Under the pieces are notes generated by a model. The model ran no database searches. It was given only the letters and a program-made list of their open reading frames with translations, and was not told the origin of the DNA. A stretch of 31,230 bases of DNA from a virus, in IMG/VR virus record IMGVR_UViG_3300025120_000303, positions 1-31,230 of that record, one strand, 5' to 3'. Below are positions 7,992 through 16,055 of this stretch, one piece after another; the stretch's first letter is position 1, and every line of letters starts with the position of its first letter. The position numbers and the translations under genes were made by a program.

Positions 7992-8564
7992 CTATTTATT
8001 AACTGTCATATTCAACCAGCCAGTTGCTATGTACTTCTCTTTGTTAGTTGATATTATACCTCTATGAGTATGTGTCCACTCTGCTGGCCACATAACTGTT
8101 AAACCTTTTTTAGCTTTAGTTTTAAAATTTTGATATAACCATTCTGTTCCGGCATCATCTACATCATTTAAGTATGTCATATAAACTATAACTCTACTTA
8201 ACTCATCAAACATATAAGAGTTTCTTTCATAATGCCAACTTTTATATCCACCACCAATTGGATAATATTGTATGTTCATTGGTAATTTTAATTGTAAAGG
8301 CATATTACAGAACTCATATTTTTTTCTATATTGCTCTACACCTATTGTTATAACTTCGTCATGGTATCTTAATACAGATGGATCTTTAGAATATGTTGGA
8401 ACAACAACATCAATAGAATCTTTTATAGACTTATCAATTCTAGTATGTTTACCAGAACCTGTATAACCTAAATCTTTTGTTTCTGTATTGTTTTTATGAT
8501 ACTCTATTAATGCGTCACAAATAGAGTCATCTTGGACTTGAAATGTATGTATAAAATTTTCCAT
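7992..8564 (-). CDS. 2OG-Fe(II) oxygenase (gp16/gp17-region copy 2)
   Basis: A 190-residue paralogue of the oxygenase at 6669-7271. The shared blocks include QYYPIGGG, SWHYERN, VYMTYLNDV, GTEWLY, KAKKGLTVMWPAEWTHTHRG and EKYIATGW. The metal site reads H111-x-E113 with a distal His at H165 or H167, and K177 is the likely 2-oxoglutarate ligand. The N-terminal third is much less similar to copy 1, so target recognition may differ. It lies between gp15 and gp16, and the two copies bracket gp16 and the ParB-like gene. No Shine-Dalgarno sequence is visible; the start follows closely after an AATAAATA element. The substrate is unknown. Confidence 0.85.
   Translation of the reverse strand: MENFIHTFQVQDDSICDALIEYHKNNTETKDLGYTGSGKHTRIDKSIKDSIDVVVPTYSKDPSVLRYHDEVITIGVEQYRKKYEFCNMPLQLKLPMNIQYYPIGGGYKSWHYERNSYMFDELSRVIVYMTYLNDVDDAGTEWLYQNFKTKAKKGLTVMWPAEWTHTHRGIISTNKEKYIATGWLNMTVNK
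7993..8000 (-). promoter_or_regulatory. Late-promoter-like element before gp16
   Basis: AATAAATA on the minus strand, one mismatch from TATAAATA, overlapping the stop of the upstream oxygenase gene. Only about five bases separate it from the gp16 ATG, so any transcript starting here would be nearly leaderless. Confidence 0.3.
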
Positions 8565-8578
8565 AATATAATATAATC

Positions 8579-8586
8579 TATTTATT
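8579..8586 (-). promoter_or_regulatory. Late-promoter-like element before oxygenase copy 2
   Basis: AATAAATA on the minus strand, overlapping the end of gp15 and 14 bases upstream of the oxygenase ATG. It has one mismatch from the late consensus and, like the element before gp16, leaves a very short leader without a Shine-Dalgarno sequence. Confidence 0.3.
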
Positions 8587-9388
8587 CGTCAGTATCTGTC
8601 TCAGGATTGTATTTCTTACCGTCTGTGTGAGCTGTTATTGTTGTTGTAAATCCAAAATCATCATCAGCATCAGCGCTAGTTGGATTTGGTATTGTTATAA
8701 TTCTAGTTTCTCTTGCCTTAGCATTTACATCTGTGTCAGAGTACATATCAGCTTGTGTTTGTTTAATAACTCTTTGAGTATTCGCCGGACCAAATAAGTA
8801 TGTCTTTGCTGTAAACCCTAAAGTATATACTACGGCTCTTCTTTGTGAGAAGTCACCACTATAACTATCTTCGTAATTAACACTATTTAAAACTATAGGA
8901 ACATCTCTTTTGATATTTAATTCTGGTATCGCATTTACAGTCACAGTATAATCAGGTTGAAAGAAAGGTAAGATTTGTTCTATAATTTGTAATCCACCTT
9001 CAGCTGTTGCTGTGAAAGAATATAAGTTGTAAGATATATTATATGGTACAGGTGTATAATTAAAATTCATTATCTTTCCATCTGCGCCAGTCTTAACTGT
9101 TTTATATTTTTGTACTCTTGTTAATTTACGACTACCATCATATTGAATACCTGTAATCTCAAAACCCATACGAGGTAAAGTAATCGCAAACTCTCTACTT
9201 TCTAAATCAGGTTGTTGATCTAATCTAGCTAAAAACTTTTCTTTTGGAGCATATGCTAAAGGAACTCTTATTGTTTGAACAGTAGAGCCACTAGAGTCTT
9301 TTCTTTTAATTTGTATGTTATTGAATATTTGACCAAAGGCAATGGTCATTCTTCTCATACTTTCGTTGTAAAAATATCTTCCAAACAT
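8582..9388 (-). CDS. gp15: Tail sheath stabiliser / tail completion protein, gp15-like
   Basis: A 268-residue protein (T4 gp15 is 272). The hexamer caps the top of the tail and joins it to the neck. The N-terminus MFGRYFYNESMRRMTIAFGQIFNNIQIKR aligns directly with T4 gp15 (MFGYFYNSSFRRY...LFSNIQIKR), followed by IRVPLAYAPKEKFLARL (T4: IRVPITYASKEHFMMKL) and a TLPRM-type segment. The C-terminal 30 residues are acidic and unlike T4. The gene abuts the neck gene gp14 exactly (the stop of gp14 is the base after this ATG), and the gp13-gp14-gp15 order matches T4. Confidence 0.95.
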   Translation of the reverse strand: MFGRYFYNESMRRMTIAFGQIFNNIQIKRKDSSGSTVQTIRVPLAYAPKEKFLARLDQQPDLESREFAITLPRMGFEITGIQYDGSRKLTRVQKYKTVKTGADGKIMNFNYTPVPYNISYNLYSFTATAEGGLQIIEQILPFFQPDYTVTVNAIPELNIKRDVPIVLNSVNYEDSYSGDFSQRRAVVYTLGFTAKTYLFGPANTQRVIKQTQADMYSDTDVNAKARETRIITIPNPTSADADDDFGFTTTITAHTDGKKYNPETDTDE

Positions 9389-10186
9389 CTAAAAATCCAC
9401 ATCTCCGAACGGGTTTCGTTCTGTAAAGTCTAATATATCATCTGCAGTTGACGCTGTATCAAAACCAGCAGCACTATCTAAATCTAAATTATCAGCATAA
9501 GGTGATTGAGTTTGTATGTTATAACTCTCTAATAAGAAGTAATTATTTTCACCATCTATATTTTCATTCTCTAATAACAACGCACCTGTTCCACCGTCTG
9601 TTCCTATTTCTAAAGATACTTGGTGTGCTAATTGGTCTAAAGTGTATTTGTCTTCAGCTGCATCTATTCCTTCAACACCTGTTTCTAATTTTTCTGAACT
9701 GTATTCCCATCTAGTACATACTAGTTTGTAAACTGGTAATTGTCCTAACTGAAAGAATGGTTGTTGGTCTTGTACGAATTGTATTTCAAAAAAACTATTC
9801 ATTAAAGGCATATAAATTATATCGCCTTCGTTTGGTCTTCCTTCAGCAATCAATGTAGCTTTTTCATCAACAGCTTCGTTGAATCTTCTTTTAGAAATCA
9901 TAAAAGTTGTATCTTCTCTAATCTCTAAACCAAACTTATTAATAATCTCTTGTTCGCCAGCGAAGCCTTCAGTTGTTTCCATATACGCTTCAATTAATAG
10001 CGCAGATGAAAATTTAGACAGCATATCTTCGCCTAAAATTAAATCTCTATTGACTAATGATCTTGGTAAGTAATAAACATCTTGGCCATATATCTTTAGG
10101 CCTTCTATAATTAAATCTTCGTGTAATCTTTTTTCGGATTGATTGCCGATACCTTTACCATCTTGGAAATAGTGATTAACTGGCAT
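9389..10186 (-). CDS. gp14: Neck protein, gp14-like
   Basis: A 265-residue protein (T4 gp14 is 256). With gp13 it forms the neck that completes the filled head and receives the tail. The segment LIIEGLKIYGQDVYYLPRSLVNRDLILGEDMLSKF (about residues 26-60) aligns with T4 gp14 (ESIQMRGVECYYVPRE...DLIFGEDLKNKF), and FAGEQEIINKFGLEIRED-type residues follow in the same place. The C-terminal third is acidic and rich in Asp, Glu and Asn. It lies five bases after gp13 and touches gp15 with no gap, so the three neck genes are very probably cotranscribed from the promoter at 11023-11030. Confidence 0.93.
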   Translation of the reverse strand: MPVNHYFQDGKGIGNQSEKRLHEDLIIEGLKIYGQDVYYLPRSLVNRDLILGEDMLSKFSSALLIEAYMETTEGFAGEQEIINKFGLEIREDTTFMISKRRFNEAVDEKATLIAEGRPNEGDIIYMPLMNSFFEIQFVQDQQPFFQLGQLPVYKLVCTRWEYSSEKLETGVEGIDAAEDKYTLDQLAHQVSLEIGTDGGTGALLLENENIDGENNYFLLESYNIQTQSPYADNLDLDSAAGFDTASTADDILDFTERNPFGDVDF

Positions 10187-10190
10187 GGCA

Positions 10191-11000
10191 CTATCCTATC
10201 ATCATCGCTGGATTTAACTCGTATGAACTTCTTATTTCTTGTTCTAACTTTTCTAAATCAGATAAAGCTTCTGAATATATTTGACCACCATTTAAAGATA
10301 CTCCACCTAACATAGCAACACCATTGAACTTAGATAAGTTTGCGCCCCATTGTTTTTTGAACAAAGCAGTCACATATCTTTTTAAATATAAGTCGTTATA
10401 TACATCTGTAAAAGTATCAGGATCTAATTTTCTATAACATTCAATAACAAGATATTCACCAACCACCAAATCATTCTTCCAATCTTGGTCAATGTATAGT
10501 CTGTTATCGTGTTGATTAAATCTTAATGGTTTTTCACCTACTAAAATATGATCTAAAAAATCTAACTGTCTCATAACCACATCATAGTTAATTATAGAAG
10601 TAGAAGAAAAATCATAAAGATCATTTAATCTTAATTGGTATCTTACATCAAATAAGTTTAAATTACCTTTACTAGAATATGGGAATAAATTAATTACTGA
10701 AATAACACTTTCAGGTACAACAATAAATCCTTGTGCTTCTTTCCAATTAGTAGTGACTGAGTTTTTAGTCACAGCTTCATCTACATCTGTATTAATTCTA
10801 TCGTAATCTGCTTGTGTGTATTGATATTTTAGATATGTTCGTCTAATAGAGTCATAGTGATATTGTGCGAAATATTGTAATGCTTCATCAATTCTATCTT
10901 CTAATTGGTCGTCATCAGCATTAATTTCTATGACTGGTTTTCCGAGTGCTCTTAAAGCATATTGTTTTAATGTTTCTCTAGTGCTTGGCGTTGCCATCAC
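10191..11000 (-). CDS. gp13: Neck protein, gp13-like
   Basis: A 269-residue protein (T4 gp13 is 309). It works with gp14 to close the DNA-filled head and form the tail-attachment site. The N-terminus TRETLKQYALRALGKPVIEINADDDQLEDRIDEALQYFAQYHYD (about 6-49) is characteristic of gp13 in marine T4-like phages, with an acidic helix then an aromatic segment. The central part contains LRLNDLYDF and the C-terminal part LYLKRYVTALFKKQWGANLSKF. The gene order gp13, gp14, gp15 supports the identification. An exact late promoter lies 23 bases upstream and a run of AAAGGGGAT provides the ribosome binding site. Confidence 0.92.
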   Translation of the reverse strand: MMATPSTRETLKQYALRALGKPVIEINADDDQLEDRIDEALQYFAQYHYDSIRRTYLKYQYTQADYDRINTDVDEAVTKNSVTTNWKEAQGFIVVPESVISVINLFPYSSKGNLNLFDVRYQLRLNDLYDFSSTSIINYDVVMRQLDFLDHILVGEKPLRFNQHDNRLYIDQDWKNDLVVGEYLVIECYRKLDPDTFTDVYNDLYLKRYVTALFKKQWGANLSKFNGVAMLGGVSLNGGQIYSEALSDLEKLEQEIRSSYELNPAMMIG

Positions 11001-11022
11001 AATCCCCTTTATTTTACTGGAA

Positions 11023-11030
11023 TATTTATA
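11023..11030 (-). promoter_or_regulatory. T4-type late promoter before gp13
   Basis: Exact TATAAATA on the minus strand between the fibre gene at 11034 and gp13. It leaves a leader of about 16 bases that includes the AAAGGGG ribosome binding site. It probably drives the neck operon gp13-gp14-gp15. Confidence 0.75.
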
Positions 11031-11033
11031 ATA

Positions 11034-12152
11034 CTATCCTAATGCAATAGCTTGCGCTATAGCGAAAGATTGTACAGCTAATGTACCTGTCGCAGTCGGT
11101 AAAGTTAATGTAATATTACCTGAGTAAGATGCGTGAGGAGCTGATTTTACTGCTGTGTAGTGAGCGTTTGAACTCTCACAATAAAATCTTTGTTCAGCTA
11201 CACTACCAGAAGCTGTTTTAACTTCTATTAATCCATCTGATACTAATACACCACCATCAGTTCCATTACCGTCCATGACTATTTTACCAGAACCGTGAGG
11301 TAATAAATCAATATTACCATTTGCTAGTGTGACAATATTCTGACCATTTATATCTAAATCACCACCTAACTGAGGTGTCGTATCTTCTGAAACATTTGAT
11401 ATTGCTGAAGATGTTGCTAAACCTGCTACTAATGCTGATCTACTAATCTTTTTAAGACCACCACCTGAAGTATCTATTGCCATTAATACATCATCAGTCG
11501 CTACTGAAGTAATTTCTGCTAATGCACTTACAGCTTTAGAACTAAATTTACTACCATCAGCTACCATGATATTACCAGATGTGTTTGTTCCTAGTACAAT
11601 ATCATTGCTTGATTGAGTTAGTCCACCTGTAATACTTAAACTCTCACCCATTTGAATAACTGTTGAGTCTGCTGATGTAATAGTATTTCCAGTTATAGTA
11701 ATACCACCAGCTGTTAAACTTGTTATACCTGTAATTGAAGAACTAGCAAAAGTAATTGCGCTTGTAGGTATATTTGAAATAGTATTAGCAGAACCACTTA
11801 TAGTTTTATTTGTAAGTGTGGCAGTTGTATCTTTGATAGCAGTCTGTATTTGAGCTAATGTTGCTCTTCCCTCACTACCACCATCTGAAACCATAAATTG
11901 GTCACCTGATGCTAATGTCACTCCGGTTAAATTTGTTGCTGTATCAATATTAATGATTGCTTCAACTGCGCCAAATTCTAACGCACTAGCACCACTATTT
12001 ACTTTTAATACTTGCCCTGCTGTTCCTATAGATAAGGCAGCACCTATACCACCATGTGATAAAGGTATAAATTCTCCTGTTTGATATTCTGCTAGACCAG
12101 TGGCATTACCACCGTCATCAAACACTGTTCTTACTGGTACTTTTGACGACAT
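11034..12152 (-). CDS. Tail-fibre-like structural protein (372 aa)
   Basis: A 372-residue, serine/threonine/glycine-rich, beta-rich protein. Near the N-terminus IPLSHGGIGAALSIGTAGQVLKVNSGASALEFG (about 27-59) is a module widespread in marine phage fibre proteins, followed by repeated strands such as SGDQFMVSDGG, TLTNKTISGSANTISN and a QLGGDLDINGQNIV segment. The LPTATGTLA motif precedes the C-terminus. The last ten residues, FAIAQAIALG, are identical to those of the 137-residue protein at 19583-19996 although the codons differ. No enzymatic motif is visible. It is probably a tail fibre or whisker-like appendage subunit, and it lies between a late promoter (12171-12178) and the neck operon. 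Confidence 0.75.
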   Translation of the reverse strand: MSSKVPVRTVFDDGGNATGLAEYQTGEFIPLSHGGIGAALSIGTAGQVLKVNSGASALEFGAVEAIINIDTATNLTGVTLASGDQFMVSDGGSEGRATLAQIQTAIKDTTATLTNKTISGSANTISNIPTSAITFASSSITGITSLTAGGITITGNTITSADSTVIQMGESLSITGGLTQSSNDIVLGTNTSGNIMVADGSKFSSKAVSALAEITSVATDDVLMAIDTSGGGLKKISRSALVAGLATSSAISNVSEDTTPQLGGDLDINGQNIVTLANGNIDLLPHGSGKIVMDGNGTDGGVLVSDGLIEVKTASGSVAEQRFYCESSNAHYTAVKSAPHASYSGNITLTLPTATGTLAVQSFAIAQAIALG

Positions 12153-12170
12153 TTCGTTCTCCTATTAATC

Positions 12171-12178
12171 TATTTATA
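12171..12178 (-). promoter_or_regulatory. T4-type late promoter before the 372-aa fibre gene
   Basis: Exact TATAAATA on the minus strand, 18 bases upstream of the ATG at 12152. AGGAGAACGAAATG follows, so the short leader still carries a good ribosome binding site. Confidence 0.7.
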
Positions 12179-12189
12179 TGTCTTTTTTA

Positions 12190-13662
12190 TTAGAAACTAA
12201 ACAATTCAAATTTCGCTTGTGTCGTTCCGTTTGCCTTTTTAAATTGTGTAAATACTGATGCATTTGAAGACCCTGCTGCCATTGTAAATGTAGTGGCTGC
12301 TGTACCCAAACCTCCAGTTTTTGTAAATAAAGGAACATCTTTTGTAGCTACACCTGCAGCGTTTGCTTTAGAAATTAAATCAGAACCTAATTTTGAACCA
12401 GCAGGTAAGGTCACTCCTGTTGAAGAAATCAATATCTGTCCTGTTCCATCACCTTTAATTGTTGCTCCAGCCAAGTCAATCGTATTACCTGACAAGTAAA
12501 TATCACGCCATCTTCTGTTGGGTGATCCTAAATCATAAGTTAATGTTGTTAATGGTTCTAAATTTGAAATAAATCTTGCTGTGACATTGATTGTATCTTC
12601 TGTTGAATCTCCAGTATTGACACCAATAACTGTATCACCTTTTAGTGTAGTGTCATTTGAAACTTCTAATGTTGAACCAGCAACATATACATTTTGAAAA
12701 TAACCATTTCTAAAATTCTTAGCTGATGAACCAATATCTCTACTATTGTTTGTATCAGGTATAATATTTTGATCTACTGCTGATAGGTCACTAGCAACTT
12801 CACCAAAGTCATATTGTTTTGTTGACGCATTGTATTTTAAAGCGAAACCATCTGCTTGACTTGAAATATCCACATCGTCCATGTTAGATATTTTGGTACT
12901 ACCACCACCACCTAGAGATTGTAATTGTAAAGTTGTTAGTTGTTTAAATCTACTAAACTCTTGCGTTAGTTTATCTAAAGTAGTATCGCCTGATACAATA
13001 TCCTCTTTGATTGACTGTGCGTGTTTAGTTAATTGTTTTACAACATCATCTTTGTTTGAAATCTCTGGACTAGCAGTATCAACAATTCTATCTTGTTGTA
13101 AACTTCTTATAGGTGTTGTTTCAGTATTGATAACTTGTTTAACATTGTTTATTAAATCTTCAGATACTAGACTTGTTGTAGATTTTGATTTAATAAATTT
13201 AGTAAAGTCATTTTCAGTAATATTAGTTTTAACAATTTCTTCTGTTTGATATTTGTTAACAGCACTTGTTAAATCTTTTAGTGTATCTAATAGTTTGTCT
13301 TCATCAATAGTAGTTTTAGTTTTATCTTTAACAACTTTATCAAACTTAGGTAAATCAAATAATGCTTTAAGTTTTTCTTGTTTTTGTTGTTCTGATAGTA
13401 TTGCTACTTCTAGTGATTTTTTCTCTTTAGCTAATTCTTGTAGTTGATTATCTTGTTCTTTACTTACAGCTAATTCTAATTCTTTTTTTTCTGCTAAGAG
13501 AGTTGTATATTCTGTATCTTGTTGAGCTTTTACTTCTTCTTGTAATCTATTTTTTTCTTTGATTAACTCTAATATCTCATTATCTTGTTCTTCAGATTTG
13601 ATAGTTTTTAAAACATCTTTGCCTGCTAGTTGATTAAAAAATTTCTCTAAATCTTTTGACAT
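12190..13662 (-). CDS. Coiled-coil fibre-like structural protein (490 aa)
   Basis: A 490-residue protein in two parts. The N-terminal quarter is a Lys/Glu/Gln-rich coiled coil with an exact 22-residue period (residues about 25-100), and charged helical sequence continues to about 240. The C-terminal half is beta-rich with fibre motifs: NSRDIGSSAKNFRNGYFQNVYV (about 308-330) and YDLGSPNRRWRDIYLSGNTIDLAGATI (about 378-404), two versions of the LGS...RWRDIYLSGNTI element common in marine phage fibre proteins. This architecture suggests a trimeric fibre shaft with a beta-structured tip. It overlaps the stop of the upstream gene by one base and has no visible catalytic residues. Confidence 0.78.
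   Translation of the reverse strand: MSKDLEKFFNQLAGKDVLKTIKSEEQDNEILELIKEKNRLQEEVKAQQDTEYTTLLAEKKELELAVSKEQDNQLQELAKEKKSLEVAILSEQQKQEKLKALFDLPKFDKVVKDKTKTTIDEDKLLDTLKDLTSAVNKYQTEEIVKTNITENDFTKFIKSKSTTSLVSEDLINNVKQVINTETTPIRSLQQDRIVDTASPEISNKDDVVKQLTKHAQSIKEDIVSGDTTLDKLTQEFSRFKQLTTLQLQSLGGGGSTKISNMDDVDISSQADGFALKYNASTKQYDFGEVASDLSAVDQNIIPDTNNSRDIGSSAKNFRNGYFQNVYVAGSTLEVSNDTTLKGDTVIGVNTGDSTEDTINVTARFISNLEPLTTLTYDLGSPNRRWRDIYLSGNTIDLAGATIKGDGTGQILISSTGVTLPAGSKLGSDLISKANAAGVATKDVPLFTKTGGLGTAATTFTMAAGSSNASVFTQFKKANGTTQAKFELFSF
13325..13590 (-). repeat. Four-unit, 22-residue coiled-coil repeat (protein level)
   Basis: Within the 490-residue protein, units start at residues 25 (EQDN), 47 (QQDT), 69 (EQDN) and 91 (EQQK), exactly 22 residues or 66 bases apart. 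Each carries a following LxELxxEKxxLExxV pattern. A 22-residue period equals two hendecads, not three heptads, so the helix bundle should be close to straight rather than left-handed. Confidence 0.75.
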
Positions 13663-14012
13663 TAGAATTTTGTCACCTCTGGATTGACAGTAATTATACC
13701 ACTATGTACTTTCTCAATAGTAGAGTCTGCCAATATTAATTCTACATCATATACATAACGACCTGCGTCTATCGCAGCAGTTATTGTATCTGTAAGTGCT
13801 AATTTGTAAGTACCAGCAGTACCTGAAACTATTGTACAAGTAAATGTGGCAGTTCTTGTAGTTGAAGAATAACCTTTTCTCATTTGAGCTTGTATAGTTA
13901 AACCACTAATATCGTATGCTGTTGATCCATCGGTTGTGATAGTTAGTGTTCTACTAAAATCTGCCCCTTGATCTATTACAAAATTATCTGTTGTTTTTTG
14001 TGTGACTGCCAT
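13662..14012 (-). CDS. Small beta-sandwich structural protein (116 aa)
   Basis: A 116-residue beta-rich protein. The pattern FVIDQGADFSRTLTI, then YDISGLTIQAQMRKGY and a closing GRYVYDVELILADSTIEKVHSGIITVNPEVT is like the N-terminal domain of phage baseplate upper proteins and similar Ig-like modules that attach fibres. I recognise the fold pattern rather than a named gene. The stop overlaps the start of the downstream 490-residue fibre gene by one base, so the two are translationally coupled, suggesting it helps attach or cap that fibre. Upstream are two overlapping late-promoter-like elements (14031-14046) and GAGAGAACATG. Confidence 0.7.
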   Translation of the reverse strand: MAVTQKTTDNFVIDQGADFSRTLTITTDGSTAYDISGLTIQAQMRKGYSSTTRTATFTCTIVSGTAGTYKLALTDTITAAIDAGRYVYDVELILADSTIEKVHSGIITVNPEVTKF

Positions 14013-14030
14013 GTTCTCTCTCGTTTGTTA

Positions 14031-14046
14031 TATTTATCTATTTATT
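14031..14046 (-). promoter_or_regulatory. Two adjacent late-promoter-like elements
   Basis: On the minus strand AATAAATA (14046-14039) is followed immediately by GATAAATA (14038-14031). Both have a single mismatch, at the first base of TATAAATA. They lie just upstream of the 116-residue gene starting at 14012. One or both may start late transcripts. Confidence 0.4.
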
Positions 14047-14657
14047 CATCTTAATTTAAGGGAATATTCTAACTTTCCCAAATCACCACGAACAAAACAG
14101 TTGAAAGCTAAAGAGTATCTATGGTTGTTTGTAATATTCTCTGTGACAGAGTGTTGTAAACTAGAAGGAAATATTAAAATGTCGCCAGGTTTTACTTTAA
14201 AACATACCACCTCACTATTTACAAAGTTGTCTTCTGTGTAGTCTAATTTTATAACATCAGGCATGACAGATTTATGAAAATGATTATGAAATTTAATGTC
14301 GCCAGAATCCTCAGGAATATCTATATAATATACACCACTAACAAGTGAATTAGTATGATAGTGCATACCTGACCAATCTTTTTTATTATGTCTTACCATC
14401 CAAGAGTTAGTAAAATAAAATTCTGCTTTCTTATCTATTCTTAACCAATCTCTTACATAATTATTTACATGATCTTGTATATCATTTTTCAAGTCCATAG
14501 AATTTAAAATATATCTATCTTTAGATATATCACCATTATCAGTTTCCATTCTTTCGTACTCGCAAGTTTTACTAAACTCTAACCATTTGTCTTGCAATTC
14601 AATCCTAGACTGATACACAGGTGTTGGCCATAAGTTATGTTGAGTATAGTCTATCAT
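14046..14657 (-). CDS. 2OG-Fe(II) oxygenase, His-x-His type (PF13759-like)
   Basis: A 203-residue protein of the phage 2OG-Fe(II) oxygenase group found in many marine T4-like phages. It begins with HNLWPTPVYQSRI, the usual 'W-P-T-P-V' start. The metal region is SGMHYHTNSLVSGVYYID (about 96-113) with H99 and H101, where the classical motif would be H-x-D/E; LIFPSSLQHSV supplies distal H169, and R180 (RYSLAFN) is the likely 2-oxoglutarate ligand. The H-x-H variation is a feature of this family as I know it. Its start overlaps the end of the preceding oxygenase gene (ATGA). It is the last of four consecutive oxygenase genes. The substrate is unknown. Confidence 0.85.
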   Translation of the reverse strand: MIDYTQHNLWPTPVYQSRIELQDKWLEFSKTCEYERMETDNGDISKDRYILNSMDLKNDIQDHVNNYVRDWLRIDKKAEFYFTNSWMVRHNKKDWSGMHYHTNSLVSGVYYIDIPEDSGDIKFHNHFHKSVMPDVIKLDYTEDNFVNSEVVCFKVKPGDILIFPSSLQHSVTENITNNHRYSLAFNCFVRGDLGKLEYSLKLR

Positions 14658-15322
14658 CTTGTAGGTTGTCCATAATAGAAATGAGTTATAGTAAATTTAC
14701 CATCACTTCCACTATCAGGTTGTTTAAATTTTATTGGAGTTGATTTATGTAAAAACATTGACGGAAACAAAACTGCTCTATTGTGTTTTAGTTTAATTTT
14801 TGTATTTGATTCTTCAAACTCTAAATCGCCACCTTCAAATGATTTTGGTTCTTTTACAAACCAAATTAAATTTGTCCAATGATAAGAGTCATAATGAGAA
14901 TTATAAAAATCTTCATTGTTATAATATGATACAAAAGAAGTCATAGCGTTTGATGAAAAAAATGACCTACCATAATGACCACAATCATTTATTTTGTGAT
15001 GTAATTCTAATATTTTTTGTTTGTATGTACAAAATAATATATTTGATTGATCTCTACTTTCATCTCTATAAAGTTTATCTAAGTAATATCTATTATGTTT
15101 TCCTTTAGGTTTATCTTCAGCATCTTTAGCCACTATACCATCTTGTGCTGTTTCAATAGGATTACTTGCATAATATTCTAATTCTTTCCAAACACCCTTT
15201 TCTTCTTCAGGCGTATACCAGTTGTCTACCAAAACAAATGGAAACATTGGATTATCTTTTATTGTTCTTATTTTCCAAACTTGTTTTAAATCTCGTCTAT
15301 CTTCAAAATCAACACTAATCAT
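14654..15322 (-). CDS. 2OG-Fe(II) oxygenase, prolyl-hydroxylase-like (222 aa)
   Basis: A 222-residue member of the 2OG-Fe(II) superfamily. The core includes FVSYYNNEDFYNSHYDSYHWTNLIWFV (about 130-156), giving H143-x-D145, then GGDLEFEES, and AVLFPSMFLHKSTPI with distal H192. A basic residue near K209 in GKFTITHFYYG would bind 2-oxoglutarate. The N-terminal half (about 1-125) is an all-helical region with no recognised motif. The start overlaps the end of the previous gene by eight bases and its own stop overlaps the next start, so the cluster is translationally coupled. The substrate cannot be deduced. Confidence 0.85.
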   Translation of the reverse strand: MISVDFEDRRDLKQVWKIRTIKDNPMFPFVLVDNWYTPEEEKGVWKELEYYASNPIETAQDGIVAKDAEDKPKGKHNRYYLDKLYRDESRDQSNILFCTYKQKILELHHKINDCGHYGRSFFSSNAMTSFVSYYNNEDFYNSHYDSYHWTNLIWFVKEPKSFEGGDLEFEESNTKIKLKHNRAVLFPSMFLHKSTPIKFKQPDSGSDGKFTITHFYYGQPTR

Positions 15323-16052
15323 AAACTATTTGATCTTTGTCTTTATCTTTTTTTTCTTCTAATGTGTAGTTTTTCTTTATACTAAAAATATCTTTTGGTA
15401 ATCCTATGAATGGTCTTTTATCATAAGTAATATTATTCTTACCATCTTTCTCATTGTAATGTAAAAAGACTTGTGCGTGATTATTTCCTATCAAAGGTTC
15501 TCGCCAATGCTCTACTTCACAACCTTTATATATTATCATATCGCCTGGATTTAAATAAACAGGTATACCTGTATCACCTATCTCACCATTTTTAGGACCT
15601 ATAAACATAGGCCAATTCCAATTCTTATCTTTTAAATTTTCTGTATCATATCCCAAACACATTGTAGTTGAAATTTCGCAACTAGGTCTATCTTTATGTC
15701 TAGTTAATTCTGTTCCCTTTGTGTAAAGTCTATGATAAGAATAAGTAGGAATTAATTTTAAACCAGAACCTTCTTCTACTTTTGCTGTAATTAAAGTCAT
15801 TAATGTATCAAAAAACAAATCACCATATCTACTAAAATCACCTGGTGCTTGGTCATCAGTAAATGTACCCCATTGCTCTATATCATAATTACCATAACCT
15901 AAATGTTCATCTAATAAATTTAATCTAGTGACTGCAAACTTAATATAGTTATAGCAAAAGAATGCCATATCTTTATCAATTACTTTTTCTATTTTTACCC
16001 AACCATTATCATTAAAAAATTGAGCTGCTGGACTTATATTTTTTGTATTCAT
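15315..16052 (-). CDS. 2OG-Fe(II) oxygenase-like protein (245 aa)
   Basis: A 245-residue protein with a dioxygenase core: YSYHRLYTKGTELTRHKDRPSCEISTTM (about 104-131) supplies H119-x-D121, YLNPGDMIIYKGCEVEHWREPL (about 166-187) supplies distal H182, and NNHAQVFLHYNEKDG completes the final strands. The usual Arg or Lys for 2-oxoglutarate binding is not obvious in that last strand, where His192 and Gln194 stand instead. Related proteins with EHWREP and QVFLHY are frequent in marine phages. The first 95 residues are helical. It follows the next oxygenase gene upstream by three bases without a clear Shine-Dalgarno sequence. Confidence 0.82.
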   Translation of the reverse strand: MNTKNISPAAQFFNDNGWVKIEKVIDKDMAFFCYNYIKFAVTRLNLLDEHLGYGNYDIEQWGTFTDDQAPGDFSRYGDLFFDTLMTLITAKVEEGSGLKLIPTYSYHRLYTKGTELTRHKDRPSCEISTTMCLGYDTENLKDKNWNWPMFIGPKNGEIGDTGIPVYLNPGDMIIYKGCEVEHWREPLIGNNHAQVFLHYNEKDGKNNITYDKRPFIGLPKDIFSIKKNYTLEEKKDKDKDQIVYD

Positions 16053-16055
16053 AAT

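Noticed and set aside
12881-13249. Plus-strand open frame of 122 codons
   Set aside because: It lies fully inside the minus-strand coiled-coil gene, is Leu/Ser/Cys-rich in the manner of an antisense shadow, and has no plus-strand promoter or ribosome binding site. The same holds for other plus-strand frames, such as those at 4588-4884, 17324-17687 and 24114-24407.
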